Source: an uncultured bacterium (GTDB taxonomy: Bacteria; Verrucomicrobiota; Lentisphaeria; Victivallales; UBA1829). Taken from it: DNA of 64,000 nucleotides. Below are positions 56,111-64,000 of this stretch, piece by piece. The translations under genes were made by a program, and so were the position numbers. The stretch is taken from NCBI GenBank assembly GCA_949292215.1, contig CASEYW010000076.1, positions 89,272-153,271 on the forward strand, read 5' to 3'. Every line of letters starts with the position of its first letter. The first letter of the stretch is position 1. Below the pieces are notes generated by a model that searched no databases, was not told the DNA's origin, and worked only from the letters and a program-made list of their open reading frames with translations.

Positions 56111-56401
56111 ATGTCGATTGAAAGCGCAAGAGCCTTTTGCATGAGAATGATGAGCGATGATGAATTCCGCGAAGCTCTCGGAAAAGCGGAAAATGCCGAT
56201 CAGATCCGTGAAATCATCAAAAAGGACAATTATGATTTCAACAAGCATGATCTTCTGAAGATCGTCAGCGAACTTACCGGGAAGAAACTTGAAGCGGATC
56301 AGCTCGAAGACATGGTCTGCGGCATCTATGCCGAAGAGGTCGCCGGCAATAACAACGCCGAGTCGATTGAAAATGTCCGAACCTGGTTCAGAAGCCTTTG
56401 A
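56111..56401 (+). CDS. Nif11-domain small protein
   Basis: The 96-residue protein matches the Nif11-like leader pattern over residues 1-70: MSIESARAFCMRMMSDDEFREAL, NADQIREIIKKDNYDF and a C-terminal helix LEADQLEDMVCG. Nif11 leaders occur on many RiPP precursors and usually end in a Gly-Gly processing site; here it is Cys-Gly at 70-71. The remaining 25 residues have no Cys or clustered Ser/Thr, so a canonical RiPP core is doubtful. No LanM, radical-SAM, YcaO or transporter gene is nearby. Ribosome site AAGGAG. The following CoA-transferase ATG is only 2 bases after its stop. Confidence 0.8.
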   Translation: MSIESARAFCMRMMSDDEFREALGKAENADQIREIIKKDNYDFNKHDLLKIVSELTGKKLEADQLEDMVCGIYAEEVAGNNNAESIENVRTWFRSL

Positions 56402-56403
56402 TT

Positions 56404-57726
56404 ATGAGAAAAGTTCCGAAAATCGTCTCTCCGGACGAGGCTGTGCAGGCTGTAAAATCCGGAGATTCCGTTTATCTCAGCGGATTCGCAAACTCTCCGG
56501 AAACGTTGGTGGAGGCTCTCTGCCGCCGCGGCGATCGCGGAGAGCTGCAGGATGTTGAAATCGTTCAGCTGATGACCTTCGGCAAAGCTCCTTATACCGA
56601 GGAAAAATATGCCGGAGTTTTCATTCCGAACGCATTTTTCGCAGGTGCGAACAACCGCAGGAGCATCCGGGAGGGCGTCAGCGATTATCTCCCTGTGGGA
56701 CTGAGCGATACGCAGGCGCTCTATCGATCCGGAATTTTCAAGTGCGATGTCGCGATCATCAAGGTTACCAAGCCGGATCAGCACGGGTATGTCTCTCTCG
56801 GGGTTTCCGTGGATATTACGCTGGCGGCGGTCGAGGTTGCGAAAACTGTGATTGCCGTGGTCGATGAAAAGGCACCGCGGACGCTGGGGGATTCTCTGAT
56901 TCCCTACAGCCGAATTGATTATGCCGTACTCGACAATCATCCTCTGATGGAGATCATCAATCCCCCTTCGACAGAACTGGATATCGCCATCGGGAAAAAC
57001 TGCGCGGCGCTCATTGACAATGGTGCTTGTCTTCAGATGGGAATCGGCTCCATCCCCAACGCGATTCTTTCCGCGCTGAAGGACCATTCCGATCTCGGGA
57101 TTCATACAGAGATGTTTTCCGACAACGTGATCCCGCTGGTTGATGAAGGCGTCATCAACGGCGCCAGAAAACAGATCGACCGCGGAAAACTTGTGACCAG
57201 CTTCCTGATGGGATCACAGAAATTTTATGATTTCATCGACAATAACCCGCTGGTTCTTATGAAGGATATCGGTTATACGAACGATCCCTTCATCATCGCC
57301 CAGAACGACAATGTGGTGGCAATCAATTCCGCGGTTGAAATTGATCTGACCGGACAGGTCTGTGCTGATTCCATCGGCTATCAGATGTATTCCGGTGTCG
57401 GGGGACAGCTGGACTTCATCTACGGAGCCTCGCGTTCCAAGGGTGGAAAGGCCATTATTGCGATTGCTTCCGAGACGAACAAGGGGGAGAGCAAGATCAC
57501 ACCGTTTCTGAAACCGGGTGCGGGGGTGGTGACTCCGAGACATCTGGTGCACTATGTTGTTACGGAATACGGAATCGTCGATCTGTACGGCAAGACGCTT
57601 CAGGAGCGTGCCGCCCTGCTGATCAGCATTGCCCATCCGAACCATCGGGAAGCTCTGGAAAAAGCCGCGTTTGAGCGTTTCGGAGCCGGATTCCTGCGTC
57701 GGAAAGCCAAATTGTTCCAGCCGTAA
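56404..57726 (+). CDS. Acetyl-CoA hydrolase/transferase family (CoA-transferase)
   Basis: The 440-residue enzyme has the family layout: SGDSVYLSGFANSPETLVEAL at the N-terminus, LGIHTEMFSDNVIPLVDEG with the catalytic Glu, MYSGVGGQLDFIYGASRSKGGKAIIAI and TPRHLVHYVVTEYGIVDLYGKTLQERAALL. Related enzymes are 4-hydroxybutyrate, butyrate or succinate CoA-transferases and acetyl-CoA hydrolases; specificity is not predictable. It has no ribosome site of its own and lies 2 bases after the Nif11-domain gene, so translation depends on coupling. Likely part of acetate-forming fermentation. Confidence 0.93.
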   Translation: MRKVPKIVSPDEAVQAVKSGDSVYLSGFANSPETLVEALCRRGDRGELQDVEIVQLMTFGKAPYTEEKYAGVFIPNAFFAGANNRRSIREGVSDYLPVGLSDTQALYRSGIFKCDVAIIKVTKPDQHGYVSLGVSVDITLAAVEVAKTVIAVVDEKAPRTLGDSLIPYSRIDYAVLDNHPLMEIINPPSTELDIAIGKNCAALIDNGACLQMGIGSIPNAILSALKDHSDLGIHTEMFSDNVIPLVDEGVINGARKQIDRGKLVTSFLMGSQKFYDFIDNNPLVLMKDIGYTNDPFIIAQNDNVVAINSAVEIDLTGQVCADSIGYQMYSGVGGQLDFIYGASRSKGGKAIIAIASETNKGESKITPFLKPGAGVVTPRHLVHYVVTEYGIVDLYGKTLQERAALLISIAHPNHREALEKAAFERFGAGFLRRKAKLFQP

Positions 57727-57772
57727 AGAGAGCAGGGAGAAAGGCGTTTGTCTTTTGTAAAAATCAAATGTA

Positions 57773-57809
57773 AAAAAGCCGGAACGGGGTTATTCCATTC
57801 CGGCTTTTT
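57773..57809. terminator. Bidirectional terminator between CoA-transferase and argF
   Basis: AAAAAGCCGGAA pairs with TTCCGGCTTTTT around a 13-base loop, giving T-runs on both strands for the convergent genes. Confidence 0.92.
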
Positions 57810-57835
57810 CTTTTTTCCGTCTGAACGCGGATGAT

Positions 57836-58747
57836 TTAAGCCATCAGAAGAGTCATGATCGCCTTCTGGACATGAAGACGATTTTCCGCCTGATCGAAAA
57901 CAATGGATTGTTCCGAATCCATCACATCGTCTGTGATTTCCTCCCCGCGATGTGCGGGCAGACAGTGCAGAACTTTCGCATTCGGCTTGGCCTTTTTCAG
58001 ATTGGTCATATTCAGCTGATAGGGGGCAAGGATTTTCATCCGTTCCTTGGCTTCGTCTTCGAACCCCATGCTGACCCATACATCGGTGTAGATGTAGTCT
58101 GCATCCCGGAGCGCTTCATCGACATCGGTGGTCCAGGTGGATTTTCCTGTGCCGAGGTTCTTTGTCAAATATTCCCGCGCGGGAGCGAATTCATTCGGCG
58201 CGGCGATTGCCAGATCGACTCCTGCGAGCTGGGTGGCGAACATCAGGGAGTTTGCCATGTTGCTGGCACCGTCTCCGAGATATGCCATTTTGAGTCCGGC
58301 GAGTTTTCCGTTTGAGTGTTCCCACATGGTGAAGACGTCGGTCAGAGCCTGGCAGGGATGGAACTCATTCGTCAGGGCGTTGATGACCGGATATCTGGAA
58401 TATTCCGCAAGTCCCGCCACATCGCTTTGTGCGTAGGTGCGGATTACGATTCCCTGAAGATAGCGCTCCAGAACTCTTGCCGTATCGGGGATTGTCTCAC
58501 CGCGCCCCATCTGGGTGTGTCCCTGTTCGAGATAGACGGGATAGCCGCCGAGTTCCTGGATTCCGACCTCAAACGAAACTCTGGTTCGTGTTGAGGATTT
58601 CGCAAAAATCATGCCGATGCTCTTTCCTGCAAGCGGTTTGATTGCACCCGGCGTACCGCGTTCCTTCTTCAGTTTTGCGGCAAGCTCTATGATTTTATCG
58701 AGATCGGCTTTCGTCAGATCAGCACATGACAGCAAATCTTTTTTCAT
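57836..58747 (-). CDS. argF: Ornithine carbamoyltransferase
   Basis: The 303-residue enzyme makes citrulline from ornithine and carbamoyl phosphate. It has the carbamoyl-phosphate motif SSTRTRVSFE, FHPCQALTD, and the ornithine-binding HCLPAHRGEE with its Cys. It is 39 bases downstream of argD on the same strand. The length is typical. Confidence 0.97.
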   Translation of the reverse strand: MKKDLLSCADLTKADLDKIIELAAKLKKERGTPGAIKPLAGKSIGMIFAKSSTRTRVSFEVGIQELGGYPVYLEQGHTQMGRGETIPDTARVLERYLQGIVIRTYAQSDVAGLAEYSRYPVINALTNEFHPCQALTDVFTMWEHSNGKLAGLKMAYLGDGASNMANSLMFATQLAGVDLAIAAPNEFAPAREYLTKNLGTGKSTWTTDVDEALRDADYIYTDVWVSMGFEDEAKERMKILAPYQLNMTNLKKAKPNAKVLHCLPAHRGEEITDDVMDSEQSIVFDQAENRLHVQKAIMTLLMA

Positions 58748-58786
58748 TGTTCATTCCTCCTGTTCCGAGGTTGTTTCTGTATATTA

Positions 58787-59989
58787 TTACGCTGATTTTT
58801 CACGTTCAGTGAGAGCCGCATCGATCAGGGCGGCAGCTTTCCGGCAGTCATCCTCCGTAATGATGAGCGGCGGAACGAGACGGAGAACCGTTTCTCCCGC
58901 GACCAGAGCAATCATTCCCTTGCTCCGCAGAATGGGGAGCAGTTCGACGGCCGGATAATCCAGTACGATGCCGATCATCAGACCTTTTCCGCGGACCTCC
59001 TTGATGCAGGCATGTTTCGACATCAGCTCCTTCAGAAGACCGGTCAGGAAAGCTCCCTGTTTTTTACAGTTTTCGAGGACGCCACCATTGCAGAGGGTAT
59101 CGACAACCGCACATGCAGCCGCCGAGGCGAGGGGGGTTCCTCCGAATGTACTGGCATGTGTTCCCGGAGTCAGCACGCCTTCCAGTTTGCGTTTTGCAAC
59201 CATTGCCGCGATCGGATAACCGTTTCCGAGCGCTTTTGCAAGAGAAAACGCATCCGGTTCGACGCCGTATCCCTGCCAGGCAAACAGGGTCCCGGTCCGA
59301 CCCATTCCGCACTGGACTTCATCGAAGAGCAGAAGGATTCCCTTTTCGTCGCAGAGTCTGCGGATACCTTCCAGGTACTCCTGAGTCGCCGGGATGATTC
59401 CTCCTTCGCCCTGTACAGGTTCCAGCAGAATTGCCGCGGTTTTGGAATCAATTGCGCTGCGCGCCGCTTCAAGATCGTTGAACGGAACATGTTTGAATCC
59501 GAGAGTATCCGGTTCGAATCCTTTCCGGTATTTGCTTCTGCCGGTCGCAGCGAGAGTAGCAAGGGTGCGCCCATGGAAGGAATCGTTCATGGCGATGATT
59601 TCGTAGCGGCCGCGGATTGACCCCCATTTCCTGGCGAGTTTGATGAGCCCCTCGTTGGCTTCGGCACCGCTGTTGCAGAAGAAGCAGACTCCGTCGAAAC
59701 AGTGGGAAATCAGTTTGGATGCGAGTTCCGGCTGGCGTTCATTCATGAAAAGATTTGAAACGTGGACCAGTTTCTGCGCCTGTTCGATGATCGCTTGCGT
59801 CACGGCGGGGTGGCAGTGCCCGAGACTGCAGACGGCAATGCCTGCGGCGAAATCCAGATACTCGTTTCCGTCCCCATCCCACAGATGACATCCGCTACCC
59901 CGCGTGAAGAGAATATCCGCTTTCGGATAGGTCTTCATAACGTACTTATCGTAAAGTTCGATGTTTTTTTCGGTCAGAGCACTGTGCAT
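58787..59989 (-). CDS. argD: Acetylornithine aminotransferase
   Basis: The 400-residue PLP enzyme converts N-acetylglutamate semialdehyde to acetylornithine. Motifs: GSGCHLWDGDGNEYLDFAAGIAVCSLGHCHP, FFCNSGAEANEGLIKLAR, ILLLFDEVQCGMGRTG and FSLAKALGNGYP with the PLP Lys. ATG 59989 follows AAGGAG; the longer frame from 60043 is rejected. It heads argD-argF; the other arginine genes are not in the window. Confidence 0.95.
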   Translation of the reverse strand: MHSALTEKNIELYDKYVMKTYPKADILFTRGSGCHLWDGDGNEYLDFAAGIAVCSLGHCHPAVTQAIIEQAQKLVHVSNLFMNERQPELASKLISHCFDGVCFFCNSGAEANEGLIKLARKWGSIRGRYEIIAMNDSFHGRTLATLAATGRSKYRKGFEPDTLGFKHVPFNDLEAARSAIDSKTAAILLEPVQGEGGIIPATQEYLEGIRRLCDEKGILLLFDEVQCGMGRTGTLFAWQGYGVEPDAFSLAKALGNGYPIAAMVAKRKLEGVLTPGTHASTFGGTPLASAAACAVVDTLCNGGVLENCKKQGAFLTGLLKELMSKHACIKEVRGKGLMIGIVLDYPAVELLPILRSKGMIALVAGETVLRLVPPLIITEDDCRKAAALIDAALTEREKSA

Positions 59990-60148
59990 CTTCCCAGATC
60001 TCCTTGTTTTTATAAAATTGGTTATCCATAATTTCAGTAGCAAATCACTACACTAGCATTTGTTTTGGAAAAGTCAAGTCCGCATTATGGCAAAAAAGAG
60101 GGTTTTATTTATTTTTTTTGTTAATGCGTTTTCTCCGCTTGACTTTGG

Positions 60149-60176
60149 TTGACAAAACGTCTACTTGTAATAATAG
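60149..60176 (+). promoter_or_regulatory. Promoter candidate of topA
   Basis: TTGACA, a 16-base spacer and TAATAG, about 105 bases before the topA start. A long leader would follow. Confidence 0.55.
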
Positions 60177-60280
60177 AGTTCGAACCCAACGACCGGCGCC
60201 GCGACATTGAAATCGTGCGATATCATGAGGGAGAATCTGCTGCTCCGGTTTTAATTTTTGAGTATGGAGAACGAAGTGTC

Positions 60281-62881
60281 ATGCCGGATAAACTGGTTAT
60301 AGTTGAGTCGCCTGCGAAAGCGAAAACAATCGGGAAGATCCTCGGGAAGGATTATATCATCAAGGCCTCGTACGGGCATATCCGGGACCTTCCGGAACGT
60401 GCGTTCGGAGTTGATATCGAGCATAATTTTTCTCCGCAGTACGAAGAATCCAAGTCGCGCGGCAAGAATTTGTCGGAACTCAAGAAGACCGCCAAAACGG
60501 TAAAAGAAATCTATCTGGCGCCCGACCCGGACCGCGAAGGTGAGGCGATTGCCTGGCATTTGCACGAAGTGTTGAAGAATGTCAATCGGAAGGCAGCGTT
60601 CAAACGGGTTGCGTTTCATGAGATCACGCGTTCTGCTATCACGAAAGCGTTCCAGCATCCGGGAGATTTGAACATGAACCTGGTCGATGCGCAGCAGGCA
60701 CGGCGTGTTCTCGACCGGATCGTCGGATACATGATCAGTCCGCTGCTCTGGTCCCGGATTGAACGGGGGGTCAGCGCGGGACGTGTGCAGTCCGTTGCGC
60801 TCCGCCTTGTCTGCGAGCGGGAACGGGAGATTCTGGCCTTCGTCCCGAAAGAGTACTGGAACTTCTCCGCTGTTTTTTCGCAGGACAGCGACAGCCGTTT
60901 CACGACAAAACTGGCAAAAATCAACAACGGGAAATTCGAGATCGGCAACCGGGAGGACGCGGACAGGCTCCTGACCGCAGTCAAAGGCGCGGCCGCATGG
61001 AAAGTCGCTTCCATTGAGACACAGCCGCGCAAACGCTATGCGCCGCCGCCGTTTATTACAAGTACGCTCCAGCAGGCGGCAAGTTCCGCACTCGGGTTCT
61101 CCGCGAATTCGACGATGCGTCTTGCCCAGCAGCTCTATGAAGGAGTCGATACGGGCGAGGGGCATCTCGGTCTGATTACCTACATGAGAACCGACTCGGT
61201 GGCAATCGCTGCGGAAGCGCAGGCTGCCTGTCGTACTTTCATCGGAAACAATTACGGAGCGGCTTTCGTTCCAGAAAAACCGAATTTTTTCAAAACGAAA
61301 TCCACTGCGCAGGGCGCACACGAGGCGATCCGTCCGACCGATGTCAATCTGACTCCGGAAAAACTGAAAGATTATCTGGAACCGGGCCAGCTGAAGCTTT
61401 ACCGGCTGATCTGGAGACGTTTTGTCGCCTGTCAGATGGCTCCTGCTGAACAGCAGAGGACTACTGTCGATGTCGAGGGCAGGGGGAGCGATGACAATCT
61501 CTACACCTTCCGTGCCACGGCTACCGTGACCACCTTTCCGGGCTTTCTGAAAGCCTACAACATCGAAGAGGAGGGCGCCGCCAATTCCGAGGACGAGAAC
61601 ACGAAAGATGCCGATGCTCTCGCACGTCTGAAGGAAAACTCCGCCTGCAGACTGGAGGACACTCTTTCAGAGCAGAAGTTCACCGAGCCGCCACCGCGTT
61701 TTTCGGAAGCGACGCTGATCAAGGAGCTGGAATCCAATGGAATCGGTCGTCCGTCCACCTATGCCACGATTGTCAATACCATTCAGGAACGTGCCTATGT
61801 CTTGAAGGAGAAAGGAAAACTTTCCCCTACCGAACTGGGATTCAAGATCAACGATTATCTTGTCGCGTCTCTTCCGGATCTGATTCAGGTCGGATTCACA
61901 GCCGATATGGAAAACCAGCTCGACAGCGTGGAAGAGGGACAGATTCTCTGGACCCGTATGCTGAAAGATTTCTACGAGAAGTTCTCAAAATGGCTTGCCG
62001 AAGCGAAGAATGCGGGTGCGCCGGAGGCTCGTAAGGCAAAGGCGGTTCTGGATTTGCTCTCCTCCGTCAAAACGTGGGAAGAACCGGAAAAAGGTGCAAA
62101 ACGTGTCTATGACGACAAGAAATTCTATTCCTCTGTGCTGGCAAAAGCCGAACAGGGAACTACCATTTCCGCCAAACAGTGGGAGGCCTTGCTGAATCTC
62201 GTTGTCAAATACGCATCCCAGCTGAAGAATCTCAAGGAGATTGCAGAGGCGAATGGCTTTCAGAAAGATGTGGAAGCCGCGATGGAGCGTCTGGATGACC
62301 GGCGGAAAAAACGCGAGGAAATCCTCCGTCGCAGAGAAGATGCCGCAAACAACGCTCCTCCGCAGGATTCGCTTGCATCTGTATTTCAGGCGATGCAGGG
62401 GATTCCGTGGAGTCCGCCGGAAAAGCGCGGCACGCGGGTCTATGACGATAAAAAATTCTTTGAGTCTTTGAAAAAACAGATGGAATCCGGCAAGTTCCTT
62501 TCGGAAAAGCAGATTTCCGCTCTGGCGAAAATCGCCGCGCGGTATGCGTCTTCCATTCCCGACTATGAATCGATCGCGAAAAAGCTGACCGGCTCCGTTC
62601 CCGGAGAGGCTGGCTCGTCCGCGGAAGGTGTTCCGGGGGAAGAAAGTGCACCGTCTGCTTCCGTCGCTTCGGGGGGAGCCGGAGAGACCGAGGTGGACAG
62701 GCTTCTCAAAGCCATGTCGGAAATCACCGACTGGGCGGAACCAGAAAAGAAAGGCCGGCGCGTTTACAACGACAAGGAGTTCTACGAATCCCTTGCCAAA
62801 CAGCGTGCTTCCGGAAAAGTGCTCTCGTTCAAACAGGCCGCCGCATTGACGAAACTTGCGGCAAAGTATAAGATTTCATAA
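60281..62881 (+). CDS. topA: DNA topoisomerase I with repeat-containing C-terminus in place of zinc ribbons
   Basis: Type IA topoisomerase of 866 residues that relaxes negative supercoils. It has the TOPRIM domain (LVIVESPAKAKTI; APDPDREGEAIAWHL), the catalytic Tyr301 in GLITYMRTDS, and SATLIKELESNGIGRPSTYA-type barrel segments. After about residue 590 the usual Zn-ribbons are absent; instead three copies of a W-PEK-RVYDDKKFY-type unit begin at Trp599, Trp710 and Trp818, joined by a charged, Ala/Ser-rich linker. ATG 60281 follows GGAGAACGAAG; the longer frame from 60149 is rejected. Confidence 0.93.
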   Translation: MPDKLVIVESPAKAKTIGKILGKDYIIKASYGHIRDLPERAFGVDIEHNFSPQYEESKSRGKNLSELKKTAKTVKEIYLAPDPDREGEAIAWHLHEVLKNVNRKAAFKRVAFHEITRSAITKAFQHPGDLNMNLVDAQQARRVLDRIVGYMISPLLWSRIERGVSAGRVQSVALRLVCEREREILAFVPKEYWNFSAVFSQDSDSRFTTKLAKINNGKFEIGNREDADRLLTAVKGAAAWKVASIETQPRKRYAPPPFITSTLQQAASSALGFSANSTMRLAQQLYEGVDTGEGHLGLITYMRTDSVAIAAEAQAACRTFIGNNYGAAFVPEKPNFFKTKSTAQGAHEAIRPTDVNLTPEKLKDYLEPGQLKLYRLIWRRFVACQMAPAEQQRTTVDVEGRGSDDNLYTFRATATVTTFPGFLKAYNIEEEGAANSEDENTKDADALARLKENSACRLEDTLSEQKFTEPPPRFSEATLIKELESNGIGRPSTYATIVNTIQERAYVLKEKGKLSPTELGFKINDYLVASLPDLIQVGFTADMENQLDSVEEGQILWTRMLKDFYEKFSKWLAEAKNAGAPEARKAKAVLDLLSSVKTWEEPEKGAKRVYDDKKFYSSVLAKAEQGTTISAKQWEALLNLVVKYASQLKNLKEIAEANGFQKDVEAAMERLDDRRKKREEILRRREDAANNAPPQDSLASVFQAMQGIPWSPPEKRGTRVYDDKKFFESLKKQMESGKFLSEKQISALAKIAARYASSIPDYESIAKKLTGSVPGEAGSSAEGVPGEESAPSASVASGGAGETEVDRLLKAMSEITDWAEPEKKGRRVYNDKEFYESLAKQRASGKVLSFKQAAALTKLAAKYKIS

Positions 62882-62983
62882 CACCTGCCGTTGTTTCCGG
62901 AGATCTGCGGCAGACAACAAAATATGGCGCGGGGATTTATCGTTTTTGTCCGGTGATCCCCCAAACAGAAAAGGGTGTTTCTT

Positions 62984-64000
62984 ATGAATGGTCTTGAGCT
63001 GCTGCCGCTGGTCCTGCTTGGTTTTCTTCTCTTTTACCTGATCTTTCCGATTTGGAGCTACATGCGGTTGAGTCAGATGCTCCGGGAGGAACGCGAGGAA
63101 AACCGCCGGGTTCAGACGTTGCTTCTGAATCTGCTCCGTTCCCTGCAGGCAAAGACGGAACAGAAAACAAGCTCTTCCGAATCTCTGGCGGATGCGGAGC
63201 CGGAAGCGCGGACGGCGGCTTCATCAGATTCTCATGCAGAGAAGAAGAGCGGGGCGGAGATTCTCCGTTCCTCAGAGCCGGTTTCTTCCCTGATCTTCCC
63301 GGACGAGGAATCTTGCGGAGCTGAACAGGGGGCGGAGACGCAGGAAAAATTGTCTGTCGAGAGCTCTGCGGCTGGTCTGAGCGGAACGGGACTTCCCGCA
63401 GGAGAGAAAAACTCGGAAAAGGCGGAATTGCCGGAAAACGGGGCTCCTGCCGGAAAAGAAACGATTGATTCGCGGACGAGCGAAGCGTGGAACAGAATTG
63501 TCGAATGGTTCTGCGTCGGCGAGAATTACCGCTGTAAAAACATCTCCCGCGAGTATGCGTTTGCTACGACCTGGCTGATCCGGATTGCCGTGGTAATCCT
63601 GATTGCCGGAGTCGTGTTCTTTCTGAAGTTTGCGGTTCAGAACAATCTGATTTCGCCGGAAGTGCGGATCGGCTGTGCGTTTCTCGCGGGATGTGCGATG
63701 GCGATTGCGGGAATGTTCGGAGCGAAACGGAAATATCACATTGCGGCGGTCGGGATCATGGGGGCAGGATTTGTCACGATGTATCTCTCCGCCCGCGCGG
63801 GATACATTGTCTATTCGATGACGGATTCCCTGACGGCGTTTCTTATTATGACGGTCATTACCATTGCGGCGATGGCGTCGTCGATCCGGGCGGATCATCC
63901 GTTCCCGGCGTTTCTCGGAATCACCGGCGGTTATCTGACTCCGATCATGCTTTCCACCGGAAGCCGGAATTACATCGGTTTTTTCATCTACCTGTCCATC
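62984..64000 (+). CDS. DUF2339-family integral membrane protein, C-terminus beyond window
   Basis: The first 339 codons are open to the edge. An N-terminal membrane helix (LLPLVLLGFLLFYLIF) is followed by a short coiled coil (LREEREENRRVQTLLLNLL), a long low-complexity Glu/Ser/Ala linker, a linker segment (EAWNRIVEWFCVGENYRC), and the first of many membrane helices (WLIRIAVVILIAGVVFFLKFAV). The GITGGYLTPIM motif is typical of DUF2339 proteins, which have 15-plus helices and unknown function. Start 62984 has AAAAGGG. Confidence 0.85.
   Translation, partial: MNGLELLPLVLLGFLLFYLIFPIWSYMRLSQMLREEREENRRVQTLLLNLLRSLQAKTEQKTSSSESLADAEPEARTAASSDSHAEKKSGAEILRSSEPVSSLIFPDEESCGAEQGAETQEKLSVESSAAGLSGTGLPAGEKNSEKAELPENGAPAGKETIDSRTSEAWNRIVEWFCVGENYRCKNISREYAFATTWLIRIAVVILIAGVVFFLKFAVQNNLISPEVRIGCAFLAGCAMAIAGMFGAKRKYHIAAVGIMGAGFVTMYLSARAGYIVYSMTDSLTAFLIMTVITIAAMASSIRADHPFPAFLGITGGYLTPIMLSTGSRNYIGFFIYLSI

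Overview
The window looks like chromosomal DNA of a Gram-negative bacterium of the PVC group, most likely Lentisphaerota (Victivallis-like). That placement is an inference from gene content; no rRNA is present. Outer-membrane biogenesis lipoproteins (LptE-like, BamD-like and BamE-like), a MurE with the DNPR meso-diaminopimelate signature and an RND efflux pump indicate a diderm envelope. Many small sugar-catabolic modules (GH2 galactosidase, sugar isomerase/epimerase/oxidoreductase sets, AraC and GntR regulators, esterase, glycogen enzymes) point to a saccharolytic lifestyle, and phosphotransacetylase plus an acetyl-CoA hydrolase/transferase-type enzyme fit acetate-forming fermentation. I saw no prophage, insertion sequence, integrase, CRISPR array or plasmid function.

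Layout. 1-4.6 kb (minus): a MarR-controlled RND pump (marR, membrane fusion protein, permease cut by the window edge). 4.8-7.9 kb (plus): uvrB and a SurA-like foldase. 8-13 kb (minus): a secreted proline-repeat protein, a deoxyribosyltransferase-like protein overlapping glgP, and an esterase. 13.2-18.1 kb: an AraC regulator and HAD phosphatase divergent from a three-gene sugar operon (isomerase, TIM-barrel epimerase, Gfo/Idh/MocA dehydrogenase). 18.1-21.9 kb: a PurF homologue without its catalytic cysteine, an asparaginase-like lipoprotein without the usual threonines, and a membrane protein. 21.9-28.5 kb: a GH2 beta-galactosidase, a GntR/LacI hybrid regulator and an AraC regulator, divergent from a dehydroquinase-like/SDR pair. 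28.6-37.2 kb: a lipoprotein, a giant GH13-GH133 debranching enzyme, an aldehyde dehydrogenase, a U32 peptidase and a 5'-nucleotidase. 37.3-39.3 kb: small genes, several hairpins, a CAT-anticodon tRNA and an Rrf2 regulator. 39.3-43.6 kb: an epimerase, a sirohaem reductase, sixA and a YkgJ-type Fe-S protein. 43.6-50.6 kb (minus): pdxA, small proteins, and a BamD-LptE-BamE-MurF-MurE envelope operon. 50.8-57.7 kb (plus): a glycosyltransferase, pta, a thioredoxin-like protein, two CNNM/CBS proteins, and a Nif11-domain small protein abutting a CoA-transferase. 57.8-60 kb (minus): argD-argF. 60.3-64 kb (plus): topA with an unusual repeated C-terminus, and the start of a DUF2339 membrane protein.

Coding density is high, with no gene-free stretch above about 300 bases apart from the 37643-38252 region, where only one weak ORF lies among several hairpins. 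Starts were chosen by Shine-Dalgarno position and family N-termini, so several are shorter than the longest possible ORF. The items most worth a second look are the cysteine-less PurF, the degenerate asparaginase lipoprotein, the Nif11/CoA-transferase bicistron, the TopA tail repeats, and the hairpin-rich segment before the DsrE-like gene.
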